From: Ditylenchus dipsaci
Taxonomy: Eukaryota; Nematoda; Chromadorea; Rhabditida; Anguinidae
NCBI GenBank assembly: GCA_004194705.1
Contig: SADC01000929.1
Coordinates: 62,001-126,000, forward strand
DNA: 64,000 nucleotides
Reading direction: 5' to 3'
Shown: one piece after another, positions 61,485 through 64,000 of the stretch
Numbering within the stretch: position 1 is the stretch's first letter
Layout of the letters: each line of letters starts with the position of its first letter
Position numbers and translations under genes: made by a program
The notes under the pieces: generated by a model
What the model was told of the DNA's origin: nothing
The model's database searches: none
The model's input: the letters and a program-made list of their open reading frames with translations, nothing else

Positions 61485-62150
61485 GCGCAGGGACGAACAG
61501 CGAGGCAGGCGATGATCCAACTAGCTGAAGGACAGGCACTCGGATACCCGGATGGAAGGAGCTATGTGTATACATGGCTAGCCGGTGAATGAGACAGTGC
61601 ATGATCCCAGCCCAGGCGATCCGGTCGAGGAAGAGCCTAAATCACGGCTAGGTTGAGATTCTCCATTAGCTCAGTAGAAGACCTTGTCCGGCTGGTAGCA
61701 GCTGTAGTTCCAAATTCCCTCTCTGGATTTTAATATTTTTTTACGCTGAATTTTCTAAGTCCCTTTTGGACTTAGAATAATTCTCTCTCATCGACTAGAT
61801 TTTTGACTAGATTTTATTTAATCTAATTTAATTTTTCTAATTCTTTTCTGGACTTAAAAATTTTTCCTTTCTGACTAGATCTCTAGATTTATTCAACTTG
61901 TTAAGCTAACTTTTCTAAGTATTTTTCTCTAGTATATTTTTGAGCATTTTCTAGACTTGTTATCCCCATATCCAGTACCAGTTCTCGTATGTAATTCCTA
62001 TATATATTTTGAGATATCTCGTGCAAGTATTTATTTGTAGTTGGTTTTTACAGTGGTTTAATAACCCGGATTTGAGGCTTGTGCAATAAATTTGGACGTT
62101 TTAACCTATCCCTTGGACCTTACCCCTCTATGCTTAAGATTTTGGCGACT
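61485..62150 (+). mobile_element. LTR-like block, relative of 27450-28450
   Basis: CTAAGTCCCTTTTGGACTTAG words, TTGTAGTTGGTTTTTACAG and AATAAA at 62085 parallel the block at 27450-28450. It ends near TTTTGGCGACTTCGGCGCCG, which looks like an LTR edge followed by a primer-binding-type TGGCG sequence. No internal retroelement follows on this strand. Confidence 0.5.
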
Positions 62151-62174
62151 TCGGCGCCGAGAGATCAAAAAGTA

Positions 62175-62256
62175 ACCGCTCAGTCTCTAATAACCGCACA
62201 TCCTAGAAGATAATTGAAAAATAAACGCACATGTGCGGCAATTAGAAGAAATGCTG
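62175..62256. repeat. remnant of a CCGTATTTCTTCTAAT MITE
   Basis: TCTCTAATAACCGCACATCC and GTGCGGCAATTAGAAGAAAT match 57550-57801; the outer ends are mutated. Confidence 0.75.
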
Positions 62257-62454
62257 TAGTAACAATAAGATAAGAATGCAGACTTAGAAATTTACTCATT
62301 GTAAGTGTTGGACAAGAAAAGGCTGACATAATTTGGCAAAAAAGACTGAGAGAATTAAACAAACATATAACAGGCCTCAAAATAAACTATTTTTTATTTC
62401 CGACTTTTGCCCCTTTAAAAGACCATGGTCTTTGCGCGCAGTGGCATGTGCAAT

Positions 62455-62580
62455 ATTTGAGTTGGCGGGGGACACTTCTCTTTCGTCTATCAGTGTACTC
62501 TTTCGAGTAATTCGAAACGACTCGAAAGAGTACAGCATTAGAAGAAAGAGAAGTGTCCCACGCCAATTCAAATTAACTGT
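62455..62580. repeat. inverted repeat
   Basis: TTGGCGGGGGACACTTCTC and GTACTCTTTCGAGT on the left match, inverted, on the right around a short centre at 62515. It is a complete small foldback. Confidence 0.85.
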
Positions 62581-62622
62581 AGAATTTCTCGTATATTATA
62601 CGAAAAATTCTACAGTTATTAA
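62578..62622. repeat. 45-bp palindrome
   Basis: CTGTAGAATTT...AAATTCTACAG arms meet at TATATTATA. The palindrome contains the stop codon that ends the retroelement frame below. Confidence 0.85.
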
Positions 62623-63465
62623 TGCATAGTCATCAGACAAAAAGAATCCCGCAAGTAAAGGCACTCCTTGGCTTACTTGAAAAAGGTGGAACTGATCCAT
62701 GCCAATTAGTATGTTTGGTCTAGTGCTTTGGATCGGAAACCCAAATTGTCCCATGGCTTGAAGGTCAGCCTCGGTAAGCAAAGCCATTGGCGTCTCCACA
62801 GTCAGCATGTCCATTTGCGTAGCTTCTATCAGCATGCGTTCTCCATTTTTCATTACCATGCCAAATCTGAGTCTTGAACTGTTAACTGGCGTGCCTTCCA
62901 TTGAGCCGAACTTCATCAAGTTAAATGAAGTGCTTCCAATAGAGGTCAAGTTTGCTTCTTCTTTTATGCCCGTACTCGCAAAAGTATCATGGCTGCAGCA
63001 GTCAAAAAGAATCACTGCAGTGACCAGTTTGTTTGGTTCATCTAGACTGAAAACTGGAACTTCGGCACTCATAAACAGTGTTTGTGATCCTGCCACCGGT
63101 GGAGGCGCCATAATAGAGTAGGCTCCAGGCTGGCGGACTGGCGTAGCGTTTGCCCCAGGGGCAGGTGTACTCGCCTGCGTTTCGGGCATGGGAGTGAAGT
63201 TCTGAACTTTTGGAGAAGAAGCTTCTTGATTAGCTGAGTTTGTGGAATGCTGCTGGTTGAAGCTCTTTTGCTGTCCTCTTCCTCTATGATTCTTCTTGCT
63301 GTTATCACCTTTAGACTGCCCGAATTCTCGAGGACAGAGAGCTCTGGTATGTTGACCAGAGCAGTGCCAACAACTTAATCTTCGCCGGCGATCCTGTTCT
63401 AAGTGGTTGCGGTAAATGCACTTGACACACCTCTTCAGATCTAATAGACGTTGCTGTCGTAGTTT
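62596..63465 (-). pseudogene. BEL/Pao-type gag-protease fragment
   Basis: Open minus-strand frame. N-terminal RCVKCIYRNHLEQDR followed by a zinc knuckle CWHCSGQHTRALC, a Ser/Gln/Pro-rich linker, then an aspartic-protease-like stretch with VTAVILFDCCSHDTFAS and PNILIGMDQFHLF. The order knuckle, linker, protease is that of BEL/Pao LTR retrotransposons (DUF1758-like). The expected D-S/T-G of the protease reads D-C-C, so activity is doubtful. No reverse transcriptase follows: the frame stops inside a palindrome at 62578-62622. No start codon in a good context and no LTR in matching orientation are visible. Confidence 0.75.
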
Positions 63466-63484
63466 GACCGTCGGATATTTGATG

Positions 63485-63572
63485 CGACTGACATACGACT
63501 CGATACACATTGTGACTCGATACACCAACTCGATACAGTTGCGACTCGATACACCAACTCGATACACCTAGT
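63485..63572 (+). repeat. tandem array of ACTCGATACACCA
   Basis: About six copies of CGACTCGATACACCAACT at the 5' side of the BEL/Pao fragment. The last copy grades into CGAGTTCGACTCCTGCC, which resembles a pol III B box. Confidence 0.8.
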
Positions 63573-63759
63573 CTCGAGTTCGACTCCTGCCGATTGTTAT
63601 TTTTATATTTTGACATTTTTTTGCTTTTGTATCAATATTCATCACTGCTAACCATATATTTACTTTGATAATGGCTAAACATTCGGAAAACAGCTTAAAT
63701 TTATGCGATCCCGCTGGATACCCTATTTCTTATTTCTTATCTTTAGAGTTTGACAAAAG

Positions 63760-64000
63760 AGCCTACGAATAAGTACATAATCGAGAGAATCGCTCAGAAT
63801 TGTCTCTAAAGTATGTTCGCGCATATTCCATGCGCATATTTTATTCTCAAGGCCCCTATGTCCCGAAGAAGGTAAACTTGTAACATTTTTTAATTCATGC
63901 CCTTACGTTTTTTTTATATTTTAGCCGTTTTGTAGATTCAGAACACATTTGAGGCCGTCCTAACGCGCGCTGGCCTACCCTTTGCCTAAGGATTTGCCTA
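63760..64000. repeat. degraded foldback and CTTAGGC fragments
   Basis: GCGCGCAT-type words and CAAGGCCCCTATGTCCCGAAG echo the FB family; GCTGGCCTACCCTTTGCCTAA at the very end is the CTTAGGC family. The region is cut by the window edge. Confidence 0.45.

Overview
This is eukaryotic nuclear DNA, AT-rich and very repeat-dense, almost certainly from an invertebrate animal. It holds three host genes that can be read exon by exon. They are a lipid phosphate phosphatase (LPP/PAP2 family, + strand, 8777-17122), an alanine aminotransferase (ALT/GPT, - strand, 33577-30744, 20 exons) and an SLC26-family anion transporter with a STAS domain (+ strand, 34856-58624, 14 exons). Their introns fall into two classes: most are 42-84 nt, and the rest are hundreds to thousands of bases long and packed with transposons. 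Minimal introns near 50 nt, plus an AG acceptor directly before the start codon of at least two genes (which would fit spliced-leader trans-splicing), recall a larvacean (appendicularian) tunicate. That identification is inference, not proof.

Layout. 1-2445: anonymous sequence with two short direct-repeat arrays and one copy of a dispersed repeat. 2446-8596: three nested Mutator-like (MULE) transposons, A containing B containing C, each bounded by target-site duplications. 8777-17122: the LPP gene; its 5.9-kb intron holds a pogo-like element, which holds a hAT, which holds a FLYWCH/MULE element. 17424-22846: one large element enclosing several more, including a hAT fragment. 23438-27300: two foldback elements, a Tc1/mariner pseudogene split by one of them, and an inverted 430-bp copy of the LPP 3' end. 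27450-29990: an LTR-like block, a perfect pogo-type MITE and a further foldback. 30744-33577: ALT. 34856-58624: the SLC26 gene, whose introns contain MULE, hAT, pogo-like, piggyBac and mariner-type elements up to four deep. 59000-64000: MITEs, a second LTR-like block and a truncated BEL/Pao-type gag-protease fragment.

The most unusual theme is a large set of DNA transposons whose terminal inverted repeats are built from tandem arrays of a private 14-18-bp word, a different word in each family. Several carry MULE-type transposase with a FLYWCH-like zinc finger and have 8-10-bp target duplications. Some of the words are recognisably related between families. This looks like a radiation of modular-TIR MULE-related elements and is the main candidate for an undescribed system.

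All three host genes contain single-base indels, three of four in A/T homopolymers, at otherwise conserved positions. Uncorrected sequencing error is more likely than three decayed genes.
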